Positions 54,093-61,446 of a stretch of DNA of 64,000 bases are shown here, one piece after another. The notes under the pieces were generated by a model. It was not told where the DNA came from. It did not search any database and saw only the letters and a program-made list of their open reading frames with translations. The number at the start of each line of letters is the position of its first letter. Position 1 is the first letter of the stretch. The position numbers and the translations under genes are program-made. The DNA lies in the NCBI GenBank assembly GCA_003524095.1, contig DOEE01000003.1:546879-610878 (forward strand), given 5' to 3'. Source of the stretch: Clostridiales bacterium. Its GTDB lineage: Bacteria; Bacillota; Clostridia; Christensenellales; UBA1242.

Positions 54093-54662
54093 TTAAATAA
54101 GTCCACTTTCTTTGAGTTGTTTTTTTGCAACTTTGATTTTGCGACTGTAGATTAGAGTTGTTACAAATTTTCTTACACCTTCTATAATAAGTGAACAACC
54201 AGCAAATATCATGACTGTTTCAAATGAAGAAAACATAACACTTACTCCCAAAATAATTGTAATTAGTGACAAAACAAATAGAACTGTCCACCCTCTTATT
54301 TTGGCTTTGCACAAATAAATACTATCTGACAATGATGAAACAGAGTCAAGTACTATAAACATTCCAAACAAAACTGTCATTAAACTTTTGATTGTTTCTG
54401 GGAATATCAAAACAAATATACCCAAAATTATCATAAGAATAGATAATAGCAAAATATGTTCAGTCAAAAATGTATCGACTGTAAATAATCTAATTATTAA
54501 ACATACTCCCATGATAATCAAAGATATTCCAAATATCAAAGTAAGAACATTCCCCGATTCATTTGGAATAACCACACAAACTATTCCAAGAATAATTGTC
54601 AAAAGCGAAATTATTATGCTATCCCATTTAAGTTTTTTGAAAAAACTTTTAAATTCTTCCAT
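54093..54662 (-). CDS. HdeD family membrane protein (DUF308)
   Basis: A 189-residue integral membrane protein with about six hydrophobic helices arranged as repeated pairs, with the family pattern TIILGIVCVVIP, MIILGIFVLIFPE and TIILGVSVMFSS. HdeD in E. coli is linked to acid stress; the role in Firmicutes is unknown. I chose the ATG at 54662 because GGGAG lies six bases upstream. An ATG at 54680 is less likely. Confidence 0.85.
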   Translation of the reverse strand: MEEFKSFFKKLKWDSIIISLLTIILGIVCVVIPNESGNVLTLIFGISLIIMGVCLIIRLFTVDTFLTEHILLLSILMIILGIFVLIFPETIKSLMTVLFGMFIVLDSVSSLSDSIYLCKAKIRGWTVLFVLSLITIILGVSVMFSSFETVMIFAGCSLIIEGVRKFVTTLIYSRKIKVAKKQLKESGLI

Positions 54663-54837
54663 ACCATACTCCCTAAACATTTTTTACAATTAAATTTTAT
54701 TTTTTCAAATGATTTTTGTCAATTAAATTAATTTTATAACAAAAAGATATACTACATATTTGCAAATTTGTATATTTATTTGTGTCTTTTTAATAAAATA
54801 CTTCATTTGAACAATATCAAACTCAAAAATTAAAAAT

Positions 54838-54868
54838 AAGGCCTCAAAAATTGTCAAGGCCGTATTTA
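54838..54868 (-). terminator. Terminator after the 755-residue lipoprotein gene
   Basis: GGCCT and AGGCC arms (54841-54865) with a T-rich tail on the minus strand. Confidence 0.55.
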
Positions 54869-54872
54869 TATT

Positions 54873-57140
54873 TTAATTATTATCAATTAATTCAAAATCC
54901 TGAGAAGTTGGATTATGGTCAAATATATAAATCATATAATACCTAGTCAAAATAAATGATTTGTTAGAATTAAAATCAAGCACATATTTTGAACCATTAG
55001 AAATAGTTACGTCTTTATTAGAAATTTTTTCAGAATTACCATCCAAAATGTCCCAAGTTCCATATTGATTTGGAAGCGAAGAGAGTAATGAATTTAGTGT
55101 TTCTCCACTTTGAACTACCATATATGCACAATCATTTTCTGAGTTGTATTTTATTACACTATTTGGCGTAGTAACATCAAAATAATCAAATTTATTAAAC
55201 TTAACAACCAAGGTTTTTTGGAATGCAATCAATTTATCATTACATTCAAAACTATTTGTATTATTAACACCATCTTTTAGTTTGACAGTAACATTGACTG
55301 CAACCAAAATATCTGAAAGACTAACATCAGTGTCACTTGCCAAAGTAAATTTTTGGTATCTATTTTGTTTGTCTGCAATTGCTTCAAACAAACCTGTAGC
55401 ATTGCTAGCAATAGATTTTTCGTCGGGAGTTCCAATTGGTTGAGCGGACAAAATTACGTCAAATTTTTCAAACATTGGGTCGGAATTATTTAGACCGATT
55501 TTAACAAACAAATTTCCATTTATATCAAAAGTAGGAATTTCATTATCTACCAATGCGTCTTGAATTAAATTATTTCCAAATAAATCTTCGGTAAATTTAA
55601 CTTGATTAATTGTATAACTAAATTCTACACTTGTATTTTCACTTGATGTTGTTTGGTTAAATTGTCTAGTATATGCGCCAACAATTCCAGCATTACCATC
55701 TTGTTTCCATTTGAAGTTATCCGAAAGCATTACAAATTTAACATTAAAGTTTCCCGCAGTTCTTGTGAAAAATTCATAATCATGATTAGTTCCGACGTTT
55801 ATTTGACAGCCAGTACTTGTTTGTATTTCAAAAAGTCTATCTTTCAAATTCTCATCAGCATAAATTTTCAAAATATTCCCGTCTGGTTGCAAAGTTGGAT
55901 TTGAGTATGTTTGGGTTGTGCCAATTTTAGTTCCAAATTGACTAGAAACATAAGGAGCAAAAACTTCGCCTTTCTTCAAACTAAGAGTTGCCATAACTTC
56001 TAACGAAGTATCAAACAGGTCAGATGGTTTTGCATTAAAATAACTATCAAATTTATCACTTGGCACAAACTTTAGTGCAATCTGTCCGCCATTATTTTTT
56101 GCATTATAAGTAAACTGATTATTAACAGGAACAAAACTTCCAATATCTTCGTTCAATTCACAAATTTCTTCGTTTGTAATTTTTTCGGAATAATCCAAAA
56201 CCGAATTATTTTCGGAATTTCTATCACTACAAAGTATAATTTTTGCACCTAACAATTTAAATTTGCCTTTTTGCATATCGTCAAAAGTTAAATCATTATA
56301 CTTTTTGTCATCGACATCGAACTCATAACTTAGTGTCAAGTTTTCATTTTTAATTTCTATTTGAGATTTGTTTATTGTAAGTTCAACAAATTTAGTAAAA
56401 GTTAAATCATAATTATCTGTTGCTAGAATTTTGACTGCAACCATATATTTACCAGGTTTTTTGGTTGCCACATCAAAACTAGTCAATTTGCTTTGATTGA
56501 AATAGTCAAGAGCAGATTTTGTGTTATCATAATTTTCATTTTCATTCAAAACATAAAGTGTATTTTCAAATTTAGAAGAGTCCAAATAAACACCACCATT
56601 AGATACTTTAATGGCAAATGCAGAATTTTTTGCACCATAAGATATAGTATTTTGTGGCAAGTTAAACTCAGCATTGGAGATTATTTGCAAGTTGTAATCG
56701 TTTTGCGAACTTGCCCTAGCAACATTTATTTGAATTTCAAAAGTTTGATTTTTATACGTGAAAACCAATCTCCAATTACCTGCTTCAAGAGTATTTGACG
56801 AAACTTTTTGAAGATACTCCTCCAAAGAACAACTGGTTGTTTGAGTGTTTTCACCCAAAGCCGTGTAAGATATTTGGCAAGTATAATCACTTGTCGAAAG
56901 AAGTACTTTTGAGCCATCGTCATAATTAGCATATAGTTCCATAGTACTTAGTCCCGAAGTGTCGCCATAATTCACATTAAATACATAAATGTTTCCATAA
57001 TTTGCATAAGAATAATCGTCAGACATAACCATGGATAAAGATGTAAAATTCTTTGCACCACACGACGATAAAATTATCATCATAACAAAAAGTATTGGCA
57101 AAGTAAGTAAATACATTAATTTTGACTTAGTTTTTGTCAT
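54873..57140 (-). CDS. Large putative lipoprotein, function unknown
   Basis: A 755-residue protein with a lipoprotein signal peptide: basic start, hydrophobic core and lipobox LSSC (Cys27). It should be anchored on the outer face of the membrane. The rest is rich in Asn, Ser, Asp and Thr with beta-strand patterning and repeated Ig-like stretches (GKYMVAVKILATDNYDLTFT, AGNWRLVFTYKNQTF, AGNFNVKFVML), suggesting several beta-sandwich domains. I see no enzyme motif. AGGGAG lies six bases before the ATG. It may be an adhesin or surface-binding protein. Confidence 0.75.
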   Translation of the reverse strand: MTKTKSKLMYLLTLPILFVMMIILSSCGAKNFTSLSMVMSDDYSYANYGNIYVFNVNYGDTSGLSTMELYANYDDGSKVLLSTSDYTCQISYTALGENTQTTSCSLEEYLQKVSSNTLEAGNWRLVFTYKNQTFEIQINVARASSQNDYNLQIISNAEFNLPQNTISYGAKNSAFAIKVSNGGVYLDSSKFENTLYVLNENENYDNTKSALDYFNQSKLTSFDVATKKPGKYMVAVKILATDNYDLTFTKFVELTINKSQIEIKNENLTLSYEFDVDDKKYNDLTFDDMQKGKFKLLGAKIILCSDRNSENNSVLDYSEKITNEEICELNEDIGSFVPVNNQFTYNAKNNGGQIALKFVPSDKFDSYFNAKPSDLFDTSLEVMATLSLKKGEVFAPYVSSQFGTKIGTTQTYSNPTLQPDGNILKIYADENLKDRLFEIQTSTGCQINVGTNHDYEFFTRTAGNFNVKFVMLSDNFKWKQDGNAGIVGAYTRQFNQTTSSENTSVEFSYTINQVKFTEDLFGNNLIQDALVDNEIPTFDINGNLFVKIGLNNSDPMFEKFDVILSAQPIGTPDEKSIASNATGLFEAIADKQNRYQKFTLASDTDVSLSDILVAVNVTVKLKDGVNNTNSFECNDKLIAFQKTLVVKFNKFDYFDVTTPNSVIKYNSENDCAYMVVQSGETLNSLLSSLPNQYGTWDILDGNSEKISNKDVTISNGSKYVLDFNSNKSFILTRYYMIYIFDHNPTSQDFELIDNN

Positions 57141-57320
57141 ACATTTCTCCCTATTTTAATGATTATTTTGTGGAATATTAAAATAAATATTATTTATCTT
57201 AGTTTTAGTATAACATAAATTTGAAAATTACATAATATAATTAATTGTTTTTTATTTTTCTTTTTGAAAAAATATGTATTTTATTCAAAAAATTAAAAGT
57301 AAAAAAATATTACAAAACAC

Positions 57321-57349
57321 TTGCTTTTGCAAAAATTTTATTGTATAAT
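57321..57349 (+). promoter_or_regulatory. Promoter of the tRNA-Ser locus
   Basis: TTGCTT (57321-57326) and TATAAT (57344-57349) are 17 bases apart. It lies about 490 bases upstream of the intact tRNA-Ser, with only tRNA fragments and repeats between. I saw no better promoter closer to the tRNA. The stretch 57141-57320 is AT-rich and empty. Confidence 0.65.
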
Positions 57350-57386
57350 GTCCTTGTTGTTAGTTTAAACTAACCTAACGGGCTAA

Positions 57387-57409
57387 TCGAAAGTGGCGGT
57401 CTTGAAAAC
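57387..57409 (+). pseudogene. tRNA-Ser fragment, D-loop to anticodon loop
   Basis: These 23 bases match tRNA-Ser from just after G19 of the D-loop through the anticodon loop with one mismatch (CGAAAGTGGCGG versus CGAAAGCGGCGG). Sequence on both sides is unrelated to tRNA. The matching 5' piece lies downstream at 57611-57632, so the order is permuted. Confidence 0.8.
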
Positions 57410-57526
57410 AAGCAGTTATCTGTTGGTGTGAAATTTCATAGATTTCTAATATTTCTGCTTAATTGTCCGTAAAATAGCGGGTTTTGAGAGTTCCTAGTTT
57501 TAACAACTTGGTGAGCGACACCTTGC

Positions 57527-57584
57527 AATTCTAACAAAAGTTTTAACAAATTTACAATTTCTAGAATTTGGGACTGTTAGAATT
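57527..57584. repeat. 10-bp inverted repeat in the tRNA-Ser upstream region
   Basis: AATTCTAACA (57527-57536) and TGTTAGAATT (57575-57584) are perfect inverted copies, 38 bases apart, between the two tRNA-Ser fragments. Confidence 0.6.
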
Positions 57585-57610
57585 ATTATTGAAAGTGCCC
57601 CGAAAACTTA

Positions 57611-57632
57611 ATCTGGAGAGTTGGCTGAGTGG
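57611..57632 (+). pseudogene. tRNA-Ser 5' fragment ending in the D-loop
   Basis: Bases 57611-57632 repeat the 5' end and leader of the intact gene (57834-57855) with one mismatch and stop right after the D-loop GG. A hairpin, AAACAATCC/GGATTGTTT, follows at once. Together with 57387-57409 it reconstitutes a broken tRNA-Ser copy. Confidence 0.8.
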
Positions 57633-57668
57633 AAAAACAATCCTGTGGATTGTTTCCTGATGGGCTAA

Positions 57669-57791
57669 CCTGACGGGCTGTGGAGGTAAAGCACTGTGTT
57701 GCTTTAGCCAATGCCCTACTATCCTGACGGGCTGTGGAGGTAAAGCACTGTGTTGCTTTAGCCAATGCCCTACTATCCTGACGGGCTGTGG
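57669..57791 (+). repeat. 54-bp tandem repeat, 2.3 copies
   Basis: Two identical 54-bp units (57669-57722, 57723-57776) and a partial third (57777-57791). Each begins CCTGACGGGCTGTGG and contains TAAAGCA/TGCTTTA and GGGC/GCCC arms, so each can fold as a hairpin. No ORF or CRISPR spacing. Lies between the promoter and tRNA-Ser. Confidence 0.9.
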
Positions 57792-57800
57792 ACCGAAACT

Positions 57801-57814
57801 TGCTTTCGACCGCT
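57801..57814 (-). repeat. Inverted copy of the tRNA-Ser D-loop
   Basis: On the minus strand this reads GAGCGGTCGAAAGC, identical to the D-loop region of the intact tRNA-Ser 50 bp downstream. It mirrors the D-arm as the 3' side mirrors the T-arm. Confidence 0.75.
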
Positions 57815-57837
57815 CGTTACTAAAAAATTTAATATCT

Positions 57838-57925
57838 GGAGAGTTGGCTGAGCGGTCGAAAGCGGCGGTCTTGAAAACCGTTGATGTGAGAGCATCCTGG
57901 GGTTCGAATCCCTAACTCTCCGCCA
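57838..57925 (+). tRNA. tRNA-Ser (UGA)
   Basis: An 88-base class II tRNA with encoded CCA. The acceptor pairs GGAGAGT with ACTCTCC; the anticodon loop CTTGAAA reads UGA; the variable arm is long; the T-loop is TTCGAAT. The only intact copy in a region full of its fragments. Confidence 0.96.
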
Positions 57926-57955
57926 CAAAAAATGGCTTATTTTAGCCATTTTTTC
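57926..57955 (+). terminator. Terminator of tRNA-Ser
   Basis: AAAAAATGGCT and AGCCATTTTTT form a strong stem with loop TATTTT, two bases after the encoded CCA. Confidence 0.8.
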
Positions 57956-57961
57956 TTTTGT

Positions 57962-58020
57962 CCGAGTTGGTATTCCTGGCATCCTGCCAGTTGTAACTTC
58001 CGTTACATTCGAACCCCGGT
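57962..58020 (-). repeat. tRNA-Ser T-arm mirror with double-hairpin cassette
   Basis: On the minus strand CCGGGGTTCGAAT (58007-58019) copies the left T-arm of tRNA-Ser and GAATACCAACTC resembles the right half (GAATCCCTAACTC) with two changes. Between them lie two perfect hairpins: GTAAC/GTTAC and CTGGCA/TGCCAG. This is the Leu and Gly arrangement with more divergence. Confidence 0.75.
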
Positions 58021-58021
58021 A

Positions 58022-58060
58022 TTCGACACTTCTCTTGTGTGCCAGCACACTCGTGTCGAA
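58022..58060. repeat. Nested palindrome in the tRNA-Ser downstream spacer
   Basis: TTCGACAC and GTGTCGAA enclose GTGTGC-CA-GCACAC. The inner hairpin arms are identical to the first cassette hairpin of the tRNA-Leu element. Confidence 0.75.
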
Positions 58061-58086
58061 ATATATTCACTTTCGTTCATATAGAC

Positions 58087-58140
58087 GCATCCCTAACTCT
58101 CCGCCACAAAAAATGGCTTATTTTAGCAATTTTTTCTTTG
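58087..58140 (+). pseudogene. Second tRNA-Ser 3' half with terminator
   Basis: From ATCCC of the T-loop region through CCA and the terminator this repeats 57908-57960 with one base change. The T-arm left half is missing, so it is a 3' remnant broken in the T-loop about 180 bp beyond the intact gene. Confidence 0.85.
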
Positions 58141-58180
58141 TACTAAAAAGCCACCATATAGTCTGGTTATTTTCTAGTAC

Positions 58181-58220
58181 AAAAAAGCATATCTAGGAAA
58201 ATTCCTAAATATGCTTTTTT
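58181..58220. terminator. Bidirectional terminator after the His/Trp-repeat lipoprotein gene
   Basis: AAAAAAGCATAT (58181-58192) and ATATGCTTTTTT (58209-58220), with TAGGA/TCCTA inside, form a strong hairpin usable on both strands. Confidence 0.85.
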
Positions 58221-58251
58221 AAATTAATGCTAACTAACTTAGTTGTTTGCT

Positions 58252-60483
58252 TTAGTTTTTAGTTATTTTGAAATCAACACTTTCTTTTCCTGGCTGGCTG
58301 TCAGCAACTTTTGTTACTGTAACAAAATAGATTTCTTCACTCTTTGTGTTCAGCTCGTTGCTTCCAGATACAGTAGTATTTCCGTCTGTTCTAAAGAAAT
58401 AAACTGACTTTTTTGTCTCATAGCCTGTTCCATTAGTGTCAAAATTTACTTTATAAGTTTTTGTATCTGCAGAAGCTTCTGTAGTAAATACAAGATAAAA
58501 TTTTCCGCCTTTGGTTAGTTGTCTGCTTACAGTGTTGGTATAATTTTTGCCTTCTACAAAGTTAAGTTTTTCAACTTCTGTAAAGGTTTTGTTTGCCAAG
58601 ATAGGTTTTGCAGTAGCTAAATCAGCAAAACTACTGTTGTCAAAATATATCTCACAGTTTTCGTCGGCATTTACTAACATGTCAGTAGGAACATTATATT
58701 GCAATTTTAAGGCAACTACTTTTAGAGGTTTTGCATAGCCTTCACACATCATATAGTCACCAACTCTTATTGTTCCGTTGTTAACTTTAGTAACAGTAAT
58801 ACCAACTTGATTTTGGGTTGCGTCCCATTTAACATTTGTTTCATCTTTACTTGTTAATGTTGCTACAACACTGTCGTCATAGTGAACTATAGTAGCTTTT
58901 CTTGTAGCGTCACTTGATGGCAATTCCTTAATTGCGAAATTGTCATCTTCTGTTAATAGGTCTTCGACATAAACTTGTTTTCTTCCAGGATTTTTGCTTA
59001 ATTTTATCTTTGGTGCTTTAATTGGAACGTCAACAGGTTTAACTAAACCTTCAGTACCTTTATTTACGTGAACAGTTCCTAAATGTATATATTGAACATT
59101 AGTATCGTCCATAGCTGCTTTGTCATAAGCAACCTTAAAACTTGATTTTTTAACAATTTCAACTTTGTATTTATTGATTACAAATTCTGTTTTTGCGACT
59201 TCGCCTTGAAGATAAGTAGCATTTCCTTCGCAATAAATTCTTACTTCATAAGTTCCTGCATTTGTAGGAGTTGTTGTGGTGTAAGTGCTATCGTCTGCGC
59301 CTTGCACTTTGTATTGAATTTTGCAAAGGCTTTTGATTGCTTCATTAACTTCGTATTCGCTTTCTTCAACACCTTGTGCTCCGGCATTGTATGTTTTTGC
59401 TGAAAGTGCATTAAATGAGCCTTTTCCAGTCAAACTTCTTTCATAGCTACAGTCATTGCAAGTTGTGTCATTCACATTGTCATATCTATGTGCAATTTTA
59501 ATTTCTGTTCTTGTTGAATGTTTTTCTGCGCCACAATTAGATGTGCGTCCGTGGGTTAATTCGCCTTCTGACGCATATACCCAAGTATGACCCGTTACGT
59601 TTCTTTTGATATTGTCATGTTGGGTGCATTTGGTTTCTTCCCAATGGTTTACGTTATCACATTTCCAATTCCAAGTATGAGTTTCTTCGTTTCTTTTGAT
59701 TGCTTCATGTTGGGTGCATTTGGTTTCTTCCCAATGGTTTACGTTATCACATTTCCAATTCCAAGTATGAGTATCTTCGTTTCTTTTGATTGCTTCATGT
59801 TGGGTGCAAGTTGTTTGTTCCCAATGATTTGTGTCATCAGTTTTACTTTCCCAAGTATGAGTTTCTTTGTTTCTTATAAGTTTTTCATGGCCTGTACAAG
59901 TTGTTTCTTCCCAGTGATTTTGATCATCATTATTTTTTGTCCAAGTATGTTCCATAGTATCAGGAACTTCCTTTGTGTCTTCAAATCCACAAACAGAACA
60001 TAGTCTAGATTCTATTCTGTTCTTATGAAATTCTGCTGGTGTTTTTACTGTCCAAGTACCATAAGTGTGTTCTGCAAAATCATTTTGTAATGATTGATGT
60101 GTTGGTTCTGTTTCGTCACATGTGCTTTTATGCCAGTGACCTGATTCGTCAGACTGCCACATAGTAGTATCGAAAGTGTGAGTTGCTGAATTATCAACAG
60201 TCCTCTCTACTTTTAAATTACATTTGGAACAAATACCTTCTTCGACTTTATTCTTATGGAAACTCGCTGGTTTCTTTTCAGTCCAAACGAATTCGTGGTT
60301 TTCCAAATCTTTCTTTTCGTCACAGTCTTTTCCTGTGCATGCGTACCAATGTTGTGTTTCTGATCTAGACCAGTTTTCACTATAAGTGTGTTTGTGTTCT
60401 CCACAAGCAGTTAATATAAGCATTGCTGGTACAAATAGCATAGATGCCATAGCAAATGCCCAAAACGATTTCTTTCCTGCCAT
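58252..60483 (-). CDS. Lipoprotein with tandem His/Trp/Cys-rich repeats
   Basis: A 743-residue surface protein with lipobox LTAC (Cys27). Residues about 30-320 are repeats built on HTW..(K/T)xDxxNHWEExxC..H; four 29-residue units (about 175-299) are nearly identical in sequence. The pattern of His, Trp and paired Cys suggests structural or metal-binding knobs. Then an MBG-like beta domain (about 350-440, TNAGTYEVRIYCEGNATYLQGE) and further beta-rich regions. No enzyme motif. Strong ribosome-binding site (AAGGAG). Similar repeats occur in lipoproteins of uncultured gut clostridia; function unknown. Confidence 0.8.
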   Translation of the reverse strand: MAGKKSFWAFAMASMLFVPAMLILTACGEHKHTYSENWSRSETQHWYACTGKDCDEKKDLENHEFVWTEKKPASFHKNKVEEGICSKCNLKVERTVDNSATHTFDTTMWQSDESGHWHKSTCDETEPTHQSLQNDFAEHTYGTWTVKTPAEFHKNRIESRLCSVCGFEDTKEVPDTMEHTWTKNNDDQNHWEETTCTGHEKLIRNKETHTWESKTDDTNHWEQTTCTQHEAIKRNEDTHTWNWKCDNVNHWEETKCTQHEAIKRNEETHTWNWKCDNVNHWEETKCTQHDNIKRNVTGHTWVYASEGELTHGRTSNCGAEKHSTRTEIKIAHRYDNVNDTTCNDCSYERSLTGKGSFNALSAKTYNAGAQGVEESEYEVNEAIKSLCKIQYKVQGADDSTYTTTTPTNAGTYEVRIYCEGNATYLQGEVAKTEFVINKYKVEIVKKSSFKVAYDKAAMDDTNVQYIHLGTVHVNKGTEGLVKPVDVPIKAPKIKLSKNPGRKQVYVEDLLTEDDNFAIKELPSSDATRKATIVHYDDSVVATLTSKDETNVKWDATQNQVGITVTKVNNGTIRVGDYMMCEGYAKPLKVVALKLQYNVPTDMLVNADENCEIYFDNSSFADLATAKPILANKTFTEVEKLNFVEGKNYTNTVSRQLTKGGKFYLVFTTEASADTKTYKVNFDTNGTGYETKKSVYFFRTDGNTTVSGSNELNTKSEEIYFVTVTKVADSQPGKESVDFKITKN
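59600..59880. repeat. 87-bp tandem DNA repeats inside the lipoprotein gene
   Basis: Units of 87 bp (29 codons) follow one another. Two neighbouring units differ at only a few bases over about 80 bp, so copy number may change by slippage or recombination without breaking the reading frame. Confidence 0.85.
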
Positions 60484-60508
60484 ATTTTTCTCCTTTTTAT
60501 TATATTTT

Positions 60509-60552
60509 TAAAGATTGCTGTGGAGGAAAACAATGAGTATCCGCAATCTTTA
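60509..60552 (-). promoter_or_regulatory. Leader hairpin of the His/Trp-repeat lipoprotein gene
   Basis: TAAAGATTGC (60509-60518) and GCAATCTTTA (60543-60552) are perfect inverted copies. In the minus-strand leader the 24-base loop contains TTTTCCTCC, complementary to a ribosome-binding site, and the gene's own site lies 25 bases downstream. From 60553 to 60821 I see only AT-rich sequence. Confidence 0.5.
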
Positions 60553-60821
60553 GAGTGAGTATATCATACAGATTTTCAAAATCAAAACATTTTTTATTAA
60601 TTTTTTTTTGTTAAAATTTAAAAAAATAGTCTTTCAAAATTTGCATAAACACAACAAAATGCGAGTTTTTATGCAAAAAATTATGCAAATTTCGTTACAA
60701 AAAAATTTAATAAAATTTTTTGTTATACAATTAAAACTTTGGTGTGCTACCAGTAAATACAAATCTAAACCCCCTATCTTACTCACTGTTTGTAGTTAAT
60801 CAAATTTAAGTTGACTATATT

Positions 60822-60850
60822 TTGGATAGATGTTAACCTATGGGTATACT
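60822..60850 (+). promoter_or_regulatory. Promoter of the acetyltransferase gene
   Basis: TTGGAT (60822-60827) and TATACT (60845-60850) are 17 bases apart, about 40 bases before the ATG. Confidence 0.55.
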
Positions 60851-60889
60851 CATAATATTTGTTACATAATTAAATATAAGGAAAATAAC

Positions 60890-61410
60890 ATGATTAAATA
60901 CCTTGAAACAAAAGATTTGAAAAATGCAGATAACTTTAGAAAATTATATCTTGAAAGTTTTATTGAAAACGAAAGAGTAGATTTTGATAAATTATTCAGT
61001 GGAGTTTTTGGCGATTTCAAGTTGGTCGGTCAATACGATAACGATAAATTTATTGGAATGATGCATTATGTTGTCAAGGAACATTTTCTTCACTTAAATT
61101 ATTTTGCAATAATTCCAGATTGCCAAAACAAAGGTTATGGAACAAAATTTTTGTCTTGGCTTAAAGATACTTATCCTAATACCCCTATTGTTGTCGATGT
61201 TGAAGAACAAGATGACACAAGCGATAATGCAGATTATAGAATTCTTAGAAAAAGTTTTATCAAAAAAATGGCTTCAAAGACGGAAAATATTCTTATCACT
61301 GGAATGGAGTGTATATGACATATTTTTCAACACAAGATATTAATGCAGATGAATTTATGAAATATATTACTTGGATATTTCCAACTATCAAAGATATTGA
61401 AAAGAAATAA
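60890..61410 (+). pseudogene. GNAT acetyltransferase interrupted by a -1 frameshift
   Basis: The start at 60890 (MIKYLETKDL) has AAGGA seven bases upstream. The acetyl-CoA motif IPDCQNKGYGTKF is present. The first frame stops at 61318, but from the A5 run at 61249-61253 the -1 frame reads KKFYQKNGFKDGKYSYHWNG and continues to a stop at 61410. This is the expected GNAT C-terminus, and it includes the short ORF that starts at 61315. Either one A has been lost, or AGA-AAA-AGT supports programmed slippage. Full length would be about 173 residues. The substrate cannot be told. Confidence 0.85.
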
Positions 61411-61445
61411 AAAATAGCACCTAACCTATTAGGTGCTATTTTTTA
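61411..61445. terminator. Bidirectional terminator between acetyltransferase and permease
   Basis: AATAGCACCTAA (61413-61424) and TTAGGTGCTATT (61429-61440) form a perfect 12-bp stem with A and T runs on both sides, serving the two converging genes. Confidence 0.9.
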
Positions 61446-61446
61446 T

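Noticed and set aside
57669..57791. Possible CRISPR array
   Set aside because: The 54-bp units are directly abutting with no spacers, and no cas genes are nearby; it is a tandem repeat.
57773..58048. 91-residue minus-strand ORF over tRNA-Ser
   Set aside because: Translation of tRNA and its mirror element; no start signal.
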